Shown one piece after another: positions 1 to 10,136 of a stretch of 64,000 nucleotides of DNA. The DNA lies in the NCBI GenBank assembly GCA_964057225.1, contig OZ059900.1, forward strand, positions 25,559,638-25,623,637. The letters run 5' to 3'. Both the position numbers and the translations under genes were made by a program. The notes under the pieces were generated by a model that saw only the letters and a program-made list of their open reading frames with translations, was not told the DNA's origin and ran no database searches. The number at the start of each line of letters is the position of its first letter. The first letter of the stretch is position 1. The stretch is from Auanema rhodensis. Lineage: Eukaryota > Nematoda > Chromadorea > Rhabditida > Rhabditidae.

Positions 1-11
1 ATTTGACGACT

Positions 12-30
12 CATATGAACAAAAATCGAT
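12..30. other. Diagnostic restriction sites CATATG and ATCGAT in each monomer
   Basis: CATATG (12-17) and ATCGAT (25-30) are present in nearly all copies, so NdeI or ClaI should give a 342-bp ladder on genomic DNA, subject to methylation at the CpG in ATCGAT. ATCGAT is lost by a C-to-T change near 18,150, 19,860 and 23,963. Useful as a physical test of array period. Confidence 0.7.
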
Positions 31-51
31 TTAATCAATATTAGCCATAAG

Positions 52-61
52 GGGCGTGCCC
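52..61. other. GC-rich dyad GGGCGTGCCC, once per monomer
   Basis: Four-base arms GGGC and GCCC flank a central GT. This is the only strongly GC-rich patch in the monomer: nine of the ten bases at 51-60 are G or C, inside a repeat that is about 66% A+T. It is kept in nearly all copies. In the AACGGG variant monomers (for example 16,806 and 54,763) one G is replaced upstream but the dyad itself is intact. Rare changes inside or beside it occur at 1,428 (inserted A), 10,998 (C to T), and the GTGCACTC form near 25,364. A protein-binding role is possible but not shown. Confidence 0.6.
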
Positions 62-226
62 TCAGAATATGCTAATTTCCTTAATTTTCTAACCCCTGTT
101 TTTTTGTCGTGAAAGTGGAACTAGACGTTGTACGAACAATTTTGAGCTAGGTTTCATTGACATTGCATGAGTTTGAACACATGAAATCGTAAGTCAAAAC
201 CTTGTTTACAGCGAAATTTCCAAAAA

Positions 227-238
227 CTGGTTTTCCAG
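227..238. other. Small inverted repeat CTGG-TTTT-CCAG
   Basis: A perfect 4-bp stem with a TTTT loop, found in every copy examined. It overlaps a second imperfect dyad, AAAAC-TG-GTTTT (223-234). Such short dyads could extrude or form hairpins in single-stranded DNA or RNA, but a 4-bp stem alone is weak. Confidence 0.5.
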
Positions 239-241
239 CAT

Positions 242-247
242 AATAAA
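242..247 (+). other. AATAAA hexamer, polyadenylation-signal-like
   Basis: A canonical AATAAA occurs in most monomers within an A/T-rich stretch. In one subset the following sequence TAAAAT is changed to TACAAT (for example near 5,374, 8,110, 23,840, 25,892, 33,412), which destroys the hexamer. With AT-rich surroundings it can arise by chance; if the array is transcribed it would offer a termination/polyadenylation option every 342 nt. Confidence 0.35.
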
Positions 248-293
248 ATATTTCTCAAGGGAAAAACTGTGTTTTTATATTTTTCTAGTGTTC

Positions 294-308
294 AGCATGT
301 GAAATGCT
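294..308. other. Inverted repeat AGCAT-N5-ATGCT
   Basis: A 5-bp stem (AGCAT/ATGCT) with a five-base loop, GTGAA here and GTAAA in most copies. The loop is one of the variable sites while the arms are usually kept. The arms are broken in the GCGTC subfamily common between 23.5 and 52.3 kb (ATGCG), in the AGTATG copies (for example 8,501 and 15,339) and in the CAGAATGTAGAATGC copies (for example 33,470). Stem conservation is therefore only partial. Confidence 0.45.
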
Positions 309-333
309 TAATTTTAGTATGTAACACGCTGAA

Positions 334-350
334 ATTCGTTGCATTTGACG
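334..350 (+). other. Partial CENP-B-box-like sequence across the monomer junction
   Basis: The sequence ATTCGTTGCATTTGACG shares the TTCG core, the following TTG and the central A with the 17-bp CENP-B box, whose essential pattern is NTTCGNNNNANNCGGGN. It lacks the CGGG block (TGAC is present instead), so six of nine essential positions match. In part of the 47-60 kb region TTCG is changed to TTTG (for example near 47,181 and 51,969). The match may be chance. It is listed because it is fixed in nearly every copy and contains a CpG. Confidence 0.3.
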
Positions 351-1427
351 ACTCATATGAACAAAAATCGATTTAATCAATATTAGCCATAAGGGGCGTG
401 CCCTCAGAATATGCTAATTTCCTTAATTTTCTAACCCCTGTTTTTTTGTCGTGAAAGTGGAACTAGACGTTGTACGAACTATTTTGAGCTAGGTTTCATT
501 GACATTGCATGAGTTTGAACACATGAAATCGTAAGTCAAAACCTTGTTTACAGCGAAATTTCCAAAAACTGGTTTTCCAGCATAATAAAATATTTCTCAA
601 GGGAAAAACTGTGTTTTTATATTTTTCTAGTGTTCAGCATGTAAAATGCTTCATTTAAGTATGTAACACGCTGAAATTCGTTGCATTTGACGACTCATAT
701 GAACAAAAATCGATTTAATCAATATTAGCCATAAGGGGCGTGCCCTCAGAATATGCTAATTTCCTTAATTTTCTAACCCCTGTTTTTTTGTCGTGAAAGT
801 GGAACTAGACGTTGTACGAACAATTTTGAGCTAGGTTTCATTGACATTGCATGAGTTTGAACACATGAAATCGTAAGTCAAAACCTTGTTTACAGCGAAA
901 TTTCTAAAAACTGGTTTTCCAGCATAATAAAATATTTCTCAAGGGAAAAACTGTGTTTTTATATTTTTCTAGTGTTCAGCATGTGAAATGCTTTATTTTA
1001 GTATGTAACACGCTGAAATTCGTTGCATTTGACGACTCATATGAACAAAAATCGATTTAATCAATATTAGCCATAAGGGGCGTGCCCTCAGAATATGCTA
1101 ATTTCCTTAATTTTCTAACCCCTGTTTTTTTGTCGTGAAAGTGGAACTAGACGTTGTACGAACAATTTTGAGCTAGGTTTCATTGACATTGCATGAGTTT
1201 GAACACATGAAATCGTAAGTCAAAACCTTGTTTACAGCGAAATTTCCAAAAACTGGTTTTCCAGCATAATAAAATATTTCTCATGGGAAATACTGTGTTT
1301 TTGTATTTTTCTAGTGTTCAGCATGTAAAATGCTTCATTTTAGTTTGTAACACGCTGAAATTCGTTGCATTTGACGACTCATATGAACAAAAATCGATTT
1401 AATCAATATTAGCCATAAGGGGCGTGC

Positions 1428-1428
1428 A
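1428..1428 (+). other. Single-base insertion (A) in one monomer
   Basis: This copy reads GTGCACCTCAG where others read GTGCCCTCAG. It shifts the downstream monomer phase by +1 (landmark ATGGG moves from position 257 to 258 modulo 342). It is the only insertion I found in the window and occurs once, so it has not been amplified. Confidence 0.85.
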
Positions 1429-3298
1429 CCTCAGAATATGCTAATTTCCTTAATTTTCTAACCCCTGTTTTTTTGTCGTGAAAGTGGAACTAGACGTTGT
1501 ACGAACAATTTTGAGCTAGGTTTCATTGACATTGCATGAGTTTGAACACATGAAATCGTAAGTCAAAACCTTGTTTACAGCGAAATTTCCAAAAACTGGT
1601 TTTCCAGCATAATAAAATATTTCTCATGGGAAATACTGTGTTTTTGTATTTTTCTAGTGTTCAGCATGTAAAATGCTTCATTTTAGTATGTAACACGCTG
1701 AAATTCGTTGCATTTGACGACTCATATGAACAAAAATCGATTTATTCAATATTAGCCTTAAGGGGCGTGCCCTCAGAATATGCTAATTTCCTTAATTTTC
1801 TAACCCCTGTTTTTTTGTCGTGAAAGTGGAACTAGACGTTGTACGAACAATTTTGAGCTAGGTTTCATTGACATTGCATCAGTTTGAACACATGAAATCG
1901 TAAGTCAAAACCTTGTTTACAGCGAAATTTCCAAAAACTGGTTTTCCAGCATAATAAAATATTTCTCATGGGAAATACTGTGTTTTTGTATTTTTCTAGT
2001 GTTCAGCATGTAAAATGCTTCATTTTAGTATGTAACACGCTGAAATTCGTTGCATTTGACGACTCATATGAACAAAAATCGATTTATTCAATATTAGCCA
2101 TAAGGGGCGTGCCCTCAGAATATGCTAATTTCCTTAATTTTCTAACCCCTGTTTTTTTGTCGTGAAAGTGGAACTAGACGTTGTACGAACAATTTTGAGC
2201 TTGGTTTCATTGACATTGCATGAGTTTGAACACATGAAATCGTAAGTCAAAACCTTGTTTACAGCGAAATTTCTAAAAACTGGTTTTCCAGCATAATAAA
2301 ATATTTCTCATGGGAAAAACTGTGTTTTTATATTTTTCTAGTGTTCAGCATGTAAAATGCTTCATTTTAGTATGTAACACGCTGAAATTCGTTGCATTTG
2401 ACGACTCATATGAACAAAAATCGATTTATTCAATATTAGCCATAAGGGGCGTGCCCTCAGAATATGCTAATTTCCTTAATTTTCTAACCCCTGTTTTTTT
2501 GTCGTGAAAGTGGAACTAGACGTTGTACGAACAATTTTGAGCTAGGTTTCATTGACATTGCATCAGTTTGAACACATGAAATCGTAAGTCAAAACCTTGT
2601 TTACAGCGAAATTTCCAAAAACTGGTTTTCCAGCATAATAAAATATTTCTCATGGGAAATACTGTGTTTTTGTATTTTTCTAGTGTTCAGCATGTAAAAT
2701 GCTTCATTTTAGTATGTAACACGCTGAAATTCGTTGCATTTGACGACTCATATGAACAAAAATCGATTTAATCAATATTAGCCATAAGGGGCGTGCCCTC
2801 AGAATATGCTAATTTCCTTAATTTTCTAACCCCTGTTTTTTTGTCGTGAAAGTGGAACTAGACGTTGTACGAACAATTTTGAGCTAGGTTTCATTGACAT
2901 TGCATGAGTTTGAACACATGAAATCGTAAGTCAAAACCTTGTTTACAGCGAAATTTCCAAAAACTGGTTTTCCAGCATAATAAAATATTTCTCATGGGAA
3001 ATACTGTGTTTTTGTATTTTTCTAGTGTTCAGCATGTAAAATGCTTCATTTTAGTATGTAACACGCTGAAATTCGTTGCATTTGACGACTCATATGAACA
3101 AAAATCGATTTAATCAATATTAGCCATAAGGGGCGTGCCCTCAGAATATGCTAATTTCCTTAATTTTCTAACCCCTGTTTTTTTGTCGTGAAAGTGGAAC
3201 TAGACGTTGTACGAACAATTTTGAGCTAGGTTTCATTGACATTGCATGAGTTTGAACACATGAAATCGTAAGTCAAAACCTTGTTTACAGCGAAATTT

Positions 3299-6200
3299 CT
3301 AAAAACTGGTTTTCCAGCATAATAAAATATTTCTCAAGGGAAAAACTGTGTTTTTATATTTTTCTAGTGTTCAGCATGTGAAATGCTTTATTTTAGTATG
3401 TAACACGCTGAAATTCGTTGCATTTGACGACTCATATGAACAAAAATCGATTTAATCAATATTAGCCATAAGGGGCGTGCCCTCAGAATATGCTAATTTC
3501 CTTAATTTTCTAACCCCTGTTTTTTTGTCGTGAAAGTGGAACTAGACGTTGTACGAACAATTTTGAGCTAGGTTTCATTGACATTGCATGAGTTTGAACA
3601 CATGAAATCGTAAGTCAAAACCTTGTTTACAGCGAAATTTCCAAAAACTGGTTTTCCAGCATAATAAAATATTTCTCATGGGAAATACTGTGTTTTTGTA
3701 TTTTTCTAGTGTTCAGCATGTAAAATGCTTCATTTTAGTATGTAACACGCTGAAATTCGTTGCATTTGACGACTCATATGAACAAAAATCGATTTAATCA
3801 ATATTAGCCATAAGGGGCGTGCCCTCAGAATATGCTAATTTCCTTAATTTTCTAACCCCTGTTTTTTTGTCGTGAAAGTGGAACTAGACGTTGTACGAAC
3901 AATTTTGAGCTAGGTTTCATTGACATTGCATGAGTTTGAACACATGAAATCGTAAGTCAAAACCTTGTTTACAGCGAAATTTCCAAAAACTGGTTTTCCA
4001 GCATAATAAAATATTTCTCATGGGAAAAACTGTGTTTTTGTATTTTTCTAGTGTTCAGCATGTAAAATGCTTCATTTTAGTATGTAACACGCTGAAATTC
4101 GTTGCATTTGACGACTCATATGAACAAAAATCGATTTAATCAATATTAGCCATAAGGGGCGTGCCCTCAGAATATGCTAATTTCCTTAATTTTCTAACCC
4201 CTGTTTTTTTGTCGTGAAAGTGGAACTAGACGTTGTACGAACAATTTTGAGCTAGGTTTCATTGACATTGCATGAGTTTGAACACATGAAATCGTAAGTC
4301 AAAACCTTGTTTACAGCGAAATTTCCAAAAACTGGTTTTCCAGCATAATAAAATATTTCTCATGGGAAATACTGTGTTTTTGTATTTTTCTAGTGTTCAG
4401 CATGTAAAATGCTTCATTTTAGTATGTAACACGCTGAAATTCGTTGCATTTGACGACTCATATGAACAAAAATCGATTTAATCAATATTAGCCATAAGGG
4501 GCGTGCCCTCAGAATATGCTAATTTCCTTAATTTTCTAACCCCTGTTTTTTTGTCGTGAAAGTGGAACTAGACGTTGTACGAACAATTTTGAGCTAGGTT
4601 TCATTGACATTGCATGAGTTTGAACACATGAAATCGTAAGTCAAAACCTTGTTTACAGCGAAATTTCCAAAAACTGGTTTTCCAGCATAATAAAATATTT
4701 CTCATGGGAAATACTGTGTTTTTGTATTTTTCTAGTGTTCAGCATGTAAAATGCTTCATTTTAGTATGTAACACGCTGAAATTCGTTGCATTTGACGACT
4801 CATATGAACAAAAATCGATGTAATCAATATTAGCCAAAGGGGCGTGCCCTCAGAATATGCTAATTTCCTTAATTTTCTAACCCCTGTTTTTTTGTCGTGA
4901 AAGTGGAACTAGACGTTGTACGAACAATTTTGAGCTAGGTTTCATTGACATTGCATCAGTTTGAACACATGAAATCGTAAGTCAAAACCTTGTTTACAGC
5001 GAAATTTCCAAAAACTGGTTTTCCAGCATAATAAAATATTTCTCATGGGAAATACTGTGTTTTTGTATTTTTCTAGTGTTCAGCATGTAAAATGCTTCAT
5101 TTTAGTATGTAACACGCTGAAATTCGTTGCATTTGACGACTCATATGAACAAAAATCGATTTAATCAATATTAGCCATAAGGGGCGTGCCCTCAGAATAT
5201 GCTAATTTCCTTAATTTTCTAACCCCTGTTTTTTTGTCGTGAAAGTGGAACTAGACGTTGTACGAACAATTTTGAGCTAGGTTTCATTGACATTGCATGA
5301 GTTTGAACACATGAAATCGTAAGTCAAAACCTTGTTTACAGCGAAATTTCCAAAAACTGGTTTTCCAGCATAATACAATATTTCTCATGGGAAATACTGT
5401 GTTTTTGTATTTTTCTAGTGTTCAGCATGTAAAATGCTTCATTTTAGTATGTAACACGCTGAAATTCGTTGCATTTGACGACTCATATGAACAAAAATCG
5501 ATTTAATCAATATTAGCCATAAGGGGCGTGCCCTCAGAATATGCAAATTTCCTTAATTTTCTAACCCCTGTTTTTTTGTCGTGAAAGTGGAACTAGACGT
5601 TGTACGAACAATTTTGAGCTAGGTTTCATTGACATTGCATGAGTTTGAACACATGAAATCGTAAGTCAAAACCTTGTTTACAGCGAAATTTCCAAAAACT
5701 GGTTTTCCAGCATAATAAAATATTTCTCATGGGAAATACTGTGTTTTTGTATTTTTCTAGTGTTCAGTATGTAAAATGCTTCATTTTAGTATGTAACACG
5801 CTGAAATTCGTTGCATTTGACGACTCATATGAACAAAAATCGATGTAATCAATATTAGCCATAAGGGGCGTGCCCTCAGAATATGCTAATTTCCTTAATT
5901 TTCTAACCCCTGTTTTTTAGTCGTGAAAGTGGAACTAGACGTTGTACGAACAATTTTGAGCTAGGTTTCATTGACATTGCATCAGTTTGAACACATGAAA
6001 TCGTAAGTCAAAACCTTGTTTACAGCGAAATTTCCAAAAACTGGTTTTCCAGCATAATAAAATATTTCTCATGGGAAATACTGTGTTTTTGTATTTTTCT
6101 AGTGTTCAGCATGTAAAATGCTTCATTTTAGTATGTAACACGCTGAAATTCGTTGCATTTGACGACTCATATGAACAAAAATCGATTTAATCAATATTAG

Positions 6201-8844
6201 CCATAAGGGGCGTGCCCTCAGAATATGCTAATTTCCTTAATTTTCTAACCCCTGTTTTTTTGTCGTGAAAGTGGAACTAGACGTTGTACGAACAATTTTG
6301 AGCTAGGTTTCATTGACATTGCATGAGTTTGAACACATGAAATCGTAAGTCAAAACCTTGTTTACAGCGAAATTTCCAAAAACTGGTTTTCCAGCATAAT
6401 AAAATATTTCTCATGGGAAATACTGTGTTTTTGTATTTTTCTAAAGTTCAGCATGTAAAATGCTTCATTTTAGTATGTAACACGCTGAAATTCGTTGCAT
6501 TTGACGACTCATATGAACAAAAATCGATTTAATCAATATTAGCCATAAGGGGCGTGCCCTCAGAATATGCAAATTTCCTTAATTTTCTAACCCCTGTTTT
6601 TTTGTCGTGAAAGTGGAACTAGACGTTGTACGAACAATTTTGAGCTAGGTTTCATTGACATTGCATGAGTTTGAACACATGAAATCGTAAGTCAAAACCT
6701 TGTTTACAGCGAAATTTCCAAAAACTGGTTTTCCAGCATAATAAAATATTTCTCATGGGAAATACTGTGTTTTTGTATTTTTCTAGTGTTCAGCATGTAA
6801 AATGCTTCATTTTAGTATGTAACACGCTGAAATTCGTTGCATTTGACGACTCATATGAACAAAAATCGATTTAATCAATATTAGCCATAAGGGGCGTGCC
6901 CTCAGAATATGCTAATTTCCTTAATTTTCTAACCCCTGTTTTTTTGTCGTGAAAGTGGAACTAGACGTTGTACGAACAATTTTGAGCTAGGTTTCATTGA
7001 CATTGCATGAGTTTGAACACATGAAATCGTAAGTCAAAACCTTGTTTACAGCGAAATTTCCAAAAACTGGTTTTCCAGCATAATAAAATATTTCTCATGG
7101 GAAATACTGTGTTTTTGTATTTTTCTAGTGTTCAGCATGTAAAATGCTTCATTTTAGTATGTAACACGCTGAAATTCGTTGCATTTGACGACTCATATGA
7201 ACAAAAATCGATTTAATCAATATTAGCCATAAGGGGCGTGCCCTCAGAATATGCTAATTTCCTTAATTTTCTAACCCCTGTTTTTTTGTTGTGAAAGTGG
7301 AACTAGACGTTGTACGAACAATTTTGAGCTAGGTTTCATTGACATTGCATGAGTTTGAACACATGAAATCGTAAGTCAAAACCTTGTTTACAGCGAAATT
7401 TCCAAAAACTGGTTTTCCAGCATAATAAAATATTTCTCATGGGAAATACTGTGTTTTTGTATTTTTCTAGTGTTCAGCATGTAAAATGCTTCATTTTAGT
7501 ATGTAACACGCTGAAATTCGTTGCATTTGACGACTCATATGAACAAAAATCGATGTAATCAATATTAGCCAAAGGGGCGTGCCCTCAGAATATGCTAATT
7601 TCCTTAATTTTCTAACCCCTGTTTTTTTGTCGTGAAAGTGGAACTAGACGTTGTACGAACAATTTTGAGCTAGGTTTCATTGACATTGCATCAGTTTGAA
7701 CACATGAAATCGTAAGTCAAAACCTTGTTTACAGCGAAATTTCCAAAAACTGGTTTTCCAGCATAATAAAATATTTCTCATGGGAAATACTGTGTTTTTG
7801 TATTTTTCTAGTGTTCAGCATGTAAAATGCTTCATTTTAGTATGTAACACGCTGAAATTCGTTGCATTTGACGACTCATATGAACAAAAATCGATTTAAT
7901 CAATATTAGCCATAAGGGGCGTGCCCTCAGAATATGCTAATTTCCTTAATTTTCTAACCCCTGTTTTTTTGTCGTGAAAGTGGAACTAGACGTTGTACGA
8001 ACAATTTTGAGCTAGGTTTCATTGACATTGCATGAGTTTGAACACATGAAATCGTAAGTCAAAACCTTGTTTACAGCGAAATTTCCAAAAACTGGTTTTC
8101 CAGCATAATACAATATTTCTCATGGGAAATACTGTGTTTTTGTATTTTTCTAGTGTTCAGCATGTAAAATGCTTCATTTTAGTATGTAACACGCTGAAAT
8201 TCGTTGCATTTGACGACTCATATGAACAAAAATCGATTTAATCAATATTAGCCATAAGGGGCGTGCCCTCAGAATATGCAAATTTCCTTAATTTTCTAAC
8301 CCCTGTTTTTTTGTCGTGAAAGTGGAACTAGACGTTGTACGAACAATTTTGAGCTAGGTTTCATTGACATTGCATGAGTTTGAACACATGAAATCGTAAG
8401 TCAAAACCTTGTTTACAGCGAAATTTCCAAAAACTGGTTTTCCAGCATAATAAAATATTTCTCATGGGAAATACTGTGTTTTTGTATTTTTCTAGTGTTC
8501 AGTATGTAAAATGCTTCATTTTAGTATGTAACACGCTGAAATTCGTTGCATTTGACGACTCATATGAACAAAAATCGATGTAATCAATATTAGCCATAAG
8601 GGGCGTGCCCTCAGAATATGCTAATTTCCTTAATTTTCTAACCCCTGTTTTTTAGTCGTGAAAGTGGAACTAGACGTTGTACGAACAATTTTGAGCTAGG
8701 TTTCATTGACATTGCATCAGTTTGAACACATGAAATCGTAAGTCAAAACCTTGTTTACAGCGAAATTTCCAAAAACTGGTTTTCCAGCATAATAAAATAT
8801 TTCTCATGGGAAATACTGTGTTTTTGTATTTTTCTAGTGTTCAG
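3299..8844 (+). repeat. 20-monomer duplication, copy A
   Basis: Variants in this interval reappear in the same order 6,838 bp downstream (20 x 342 minus two deletions). Checked markers: TTTCTAAAAAC at 3,299 and 10,137; deletion monomers at 4,817 and 11,655 and at 7,552 and 14,390; CTAAAGTTC at 6,443 and 13,281; AGTATG at 8,501 and 15,339. The left edge lies between 2,563, where a CATCAG variant is not shared, and 3,299. The right edge is at 8,844-8,845, where this copy has T and the other has C. Confidence 0.88.
4817..7551 (+). repeat. 8-monomer HOR unit, copy 1 (2,735 bp)
   Basis: Ordered variants define the unit: m1 GATGTAAT with GCCAAAGG deletion and CATCAG; m2 TACAAT; m3 ATGCAAAT and AGTATG; m4 GATGTAAT with GTTTTTTAGTCG and CATCAG; m5 CTAAAGTTC; m6 ATGCAAAT; m7 consensus-like; m8 GTTGTGAAAG. 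The same order is found in the units starting at 11,655 and, up to m7, at 14,390. A higher-order unit arises when a set of diverged monomers is amplified as a block. Confidence 0.88.
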
Positions 8845-9580
8845 TATGTAAAATGCTTCATTTTAGTATGTAACACGCTGAAATTCGTTGCATTTGACGA
8901 CTCATATGAACAAAAATCGATGTAATCAATATTAGCCATAAGGGGCGTGCCCTCAGAATATGCTAATTTCCTTAATTTTCTAACCCCTGTTTTTTAGTCG
9001 TGAAAGTGGAACTAGACGTTGTACGAACAATTTTGAGCTAGGTTTCATTGACATTGCATCAGTTTGAACACATGAAATCGTAAGTCAAAACCTTGTTTAC
9101 AGCGAAATTTCCAAAAACTGGTTTTCCAGCATAATAAAATATTTCTCATGGGAAATACTGTGTTTTTGTATTTTTCTAGTGTTCAGCATGTAAAATGCTT
9201 CATTTTAGTATGTAACACGCTGAAATTCGTTGCATTTGACGACTCATATGAACAAAAATCGATTTAATCAATATTAGCCATAAGGGGCGTGCCCTCAGAA
9301 TATGCTAATTTCCTTAATTTTCTAACCCCTGTTTTTTTGTCGTGAAAGTGGAACTAGACGTTGTACGAACAATTTTGAGCTAGGTTTCATTGACATTGCA
9401 TGAGTTTGAACACATGAAATCGTAAGTCAAAACCTTGTTTACAGCGAAATTTCCAAAAACTGGTTTTCCAGCATAATAAAATATTTCTCATGGGAAATAC
9501 TGTGTTTTTGTATTTTTCTAAAGTTCAGCATGTAAAATGCTTCATTTTAGTATGTAACACGCTGAAATTCGTTGCATTTG
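7552..9580 (+). repeat. 8-monomer HOR unit, copy 2 (incomplete, with an extra m4)
   Basis: Begins with the same m1-m2-m3-m4 order, then repeats m4 once more and continues to m5 (CTAAAGTTC at about 9,520). The m6 marker ATGCAAAT is absent; from about 9,600 the array returns to consensus-like copies and then to the type seen near 3.3 kb. The unit therefore breaks off after m5. Confidence 0.82.
8577..9260 (+). repeat. Tandem duplication of one variant monomer (m4)
   Basis: Two adjacent copies carry the same marker set: GATGTAAT (8,577 and 8,919), GTTTTTTAGTCG, and CATCAG. Both are preceded by AGTATG, which in other units marks only the end of m3. This shows a one-monomer slip: the crossover product contains an m3/m4 junction twice. 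Confidence 0.85.
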
Positions 9581-10136
9581 ACGACTCATATGAACAAAAA
9601 TCGATTTAATCAATATTAGCCATAAGGGGCGTGCCCTCAGAATATGCTAATTTCCTTAATTTTCTAACCCCTGTTTTTTTGTCGTGAAAGTGGAACTAGA
9701 CGTTGTACGAACAATTTTGAGCTAGGTTTCATTGACATTGCATGAGTTTGAACACATGAAATCGTAAGTCAAAACCTTGTTTACAGCGAAATTTCCAAAA
9801 ACTGGTTTTCCAGCATAATAAAATATTTCTCATGGGAAATACTGTGTTTTTGTATTTTTCTAGTGTTCAGCATGTAAAATGCTTCATTTTAGTATGTAAC
9901 ACGCTGAAATTCGTTGCATTTGACGACTCATATGAACAAAAATCGATTTAATCAATATTAGCCATAAGGGGCGTGCCCTCAGAATATGCTAATTTCCTTA
10001 ATTTTCTAACCCCTGTTTTTTTGTCGTGAAAGTGGAACTAGACGTTGTACGAACAATTTTGAGCTAGGTTTCATTGACATTGCATGAGTTTGAACACATG
10101 AAATCGTAAGTCAAAACCTTGTTTACAGCGAAATTT

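Larger units (their letters stand above)
1..171 (+). repeat. Half-monomer A of a possible ancestral dimer
   Basis: Short landmarks of this half reappear in the same order in the second half at an offset of roughly 170-176 bp: TTTGA then ATGAA then ATCG then TCAA (from 2), CTGT followed by a T-run (96), ATTTT followed by AG-rich bases (139), and TTGCAT next to TTTGA (163). The matches are short and separated by indels, so a dimer origin is an inference. A self dot-plot of the consensus at low stringency would decide. Confidence 0.4.
189..288 (+). other. Cryptic intron-like segment: GTAAGT donor and T-rich TAG acceptor
   Basis: GTAAGT at 189-194 matches the eukaryotic 5' splice-site consensus. 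About 100 nt downstream a T-rich stretch ends in CTAG (281-288), a permissible 3' splice site. A TTTTCCAG at 231-238 is a second possible acceptor. Both recur every 342 bp. In a subset of copies (for example around 48,491-48,502, 53,282-53,290 and 55,333-55,342) the acceptor reads TTTTTTCAG, a closer match to consensus. This matters only if the array is transcribed from the + strand; no expression evidence exists in the sequence. Confidence 0.3.
1..342 (+). repeat. Reference satellite monomer (copy 1)
   Basis: This copy is used as the coordinate frame for monomer landmarks: NdeI-type CATATG at 12-17, ClaI-type ATCGAT at 25-30, a GC-rich patch at 51-61, a seven-T tract at 99-105, GTAAGT at 189-194, hairpins at 227-238 and 294-308, AATAAA at 242-247, and a T-rich stretch ending in TAG at 288. 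Copy 1 is not the commonest form. It has AAGGGAAAAAC near 258-268 and GTGAAATGCTTAA near 299-311, where most copies have ATGGGAAATAC and GTAAAATGCTTCA. The length is twice 171 bp, within the range often seen for satellites that hold two nucleosomes. The start point of a tandem repeat is arbitrary. Confidence 0.97.
172..342 (+). repeat. Half-monomer B of a possible ancestral dimer
   Basis: Counterpart of the first half: TTTGA, ATGAA, ATCG and TCAA from 172, CTGT plus T-run at 267, ATTTTAG at 311, and TTGCAT running into TTTGA across the monomer junction at 339-348. This half holds most of the positions that vary between copies (AAGGG/ATGGG, TTTATA/TTTGTA, GTGAAATG/GTAAAATG, GCTTC/GCGTC, AACACG/AAAACG). 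The first half is more uniform, apart from the TTTAATC/TTTTATC/TTTATTC and GGGG/CGGG sites. Confidence 0.4.
1..2640 (+). repeat. Leading segment of mixed monomers
   Basis: About seven and a half monomers with no clear higher-order period inside the segment. The first three carry the CTCAAGGGAAAAAC and TTTATATT variants, then the ATGGGAAATAC / TTTGTATT form takes over from about 1,283. A GAACTATTTT variant at about 480 recurs at 48,694 and 53,824, so this monomer type is shared with a block 141 monomers away. Three consecutive monomers (about 1,712 to 2,507) share TTTATTC in place of TTTAATC near monomer position 31, consistent with a small local amplification. A TTTAAG variant near 655 seems unique. 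Confidence 0.8.

Noticed and set aside
128-144. Reverse-strand TTCG (GTTCGTACAACG) as a CENP-B-like box
   Set aside because: TTCG and the central A match but the CGGG block does not; only five of nine essential positions agree.
271-284. TATA-box-like TTTATATTTTT as a promoter in some monomers
   Set aside because: It is TTTGTATTTTT in most copies, lies in an AT-rich tract and has no supporting elements.
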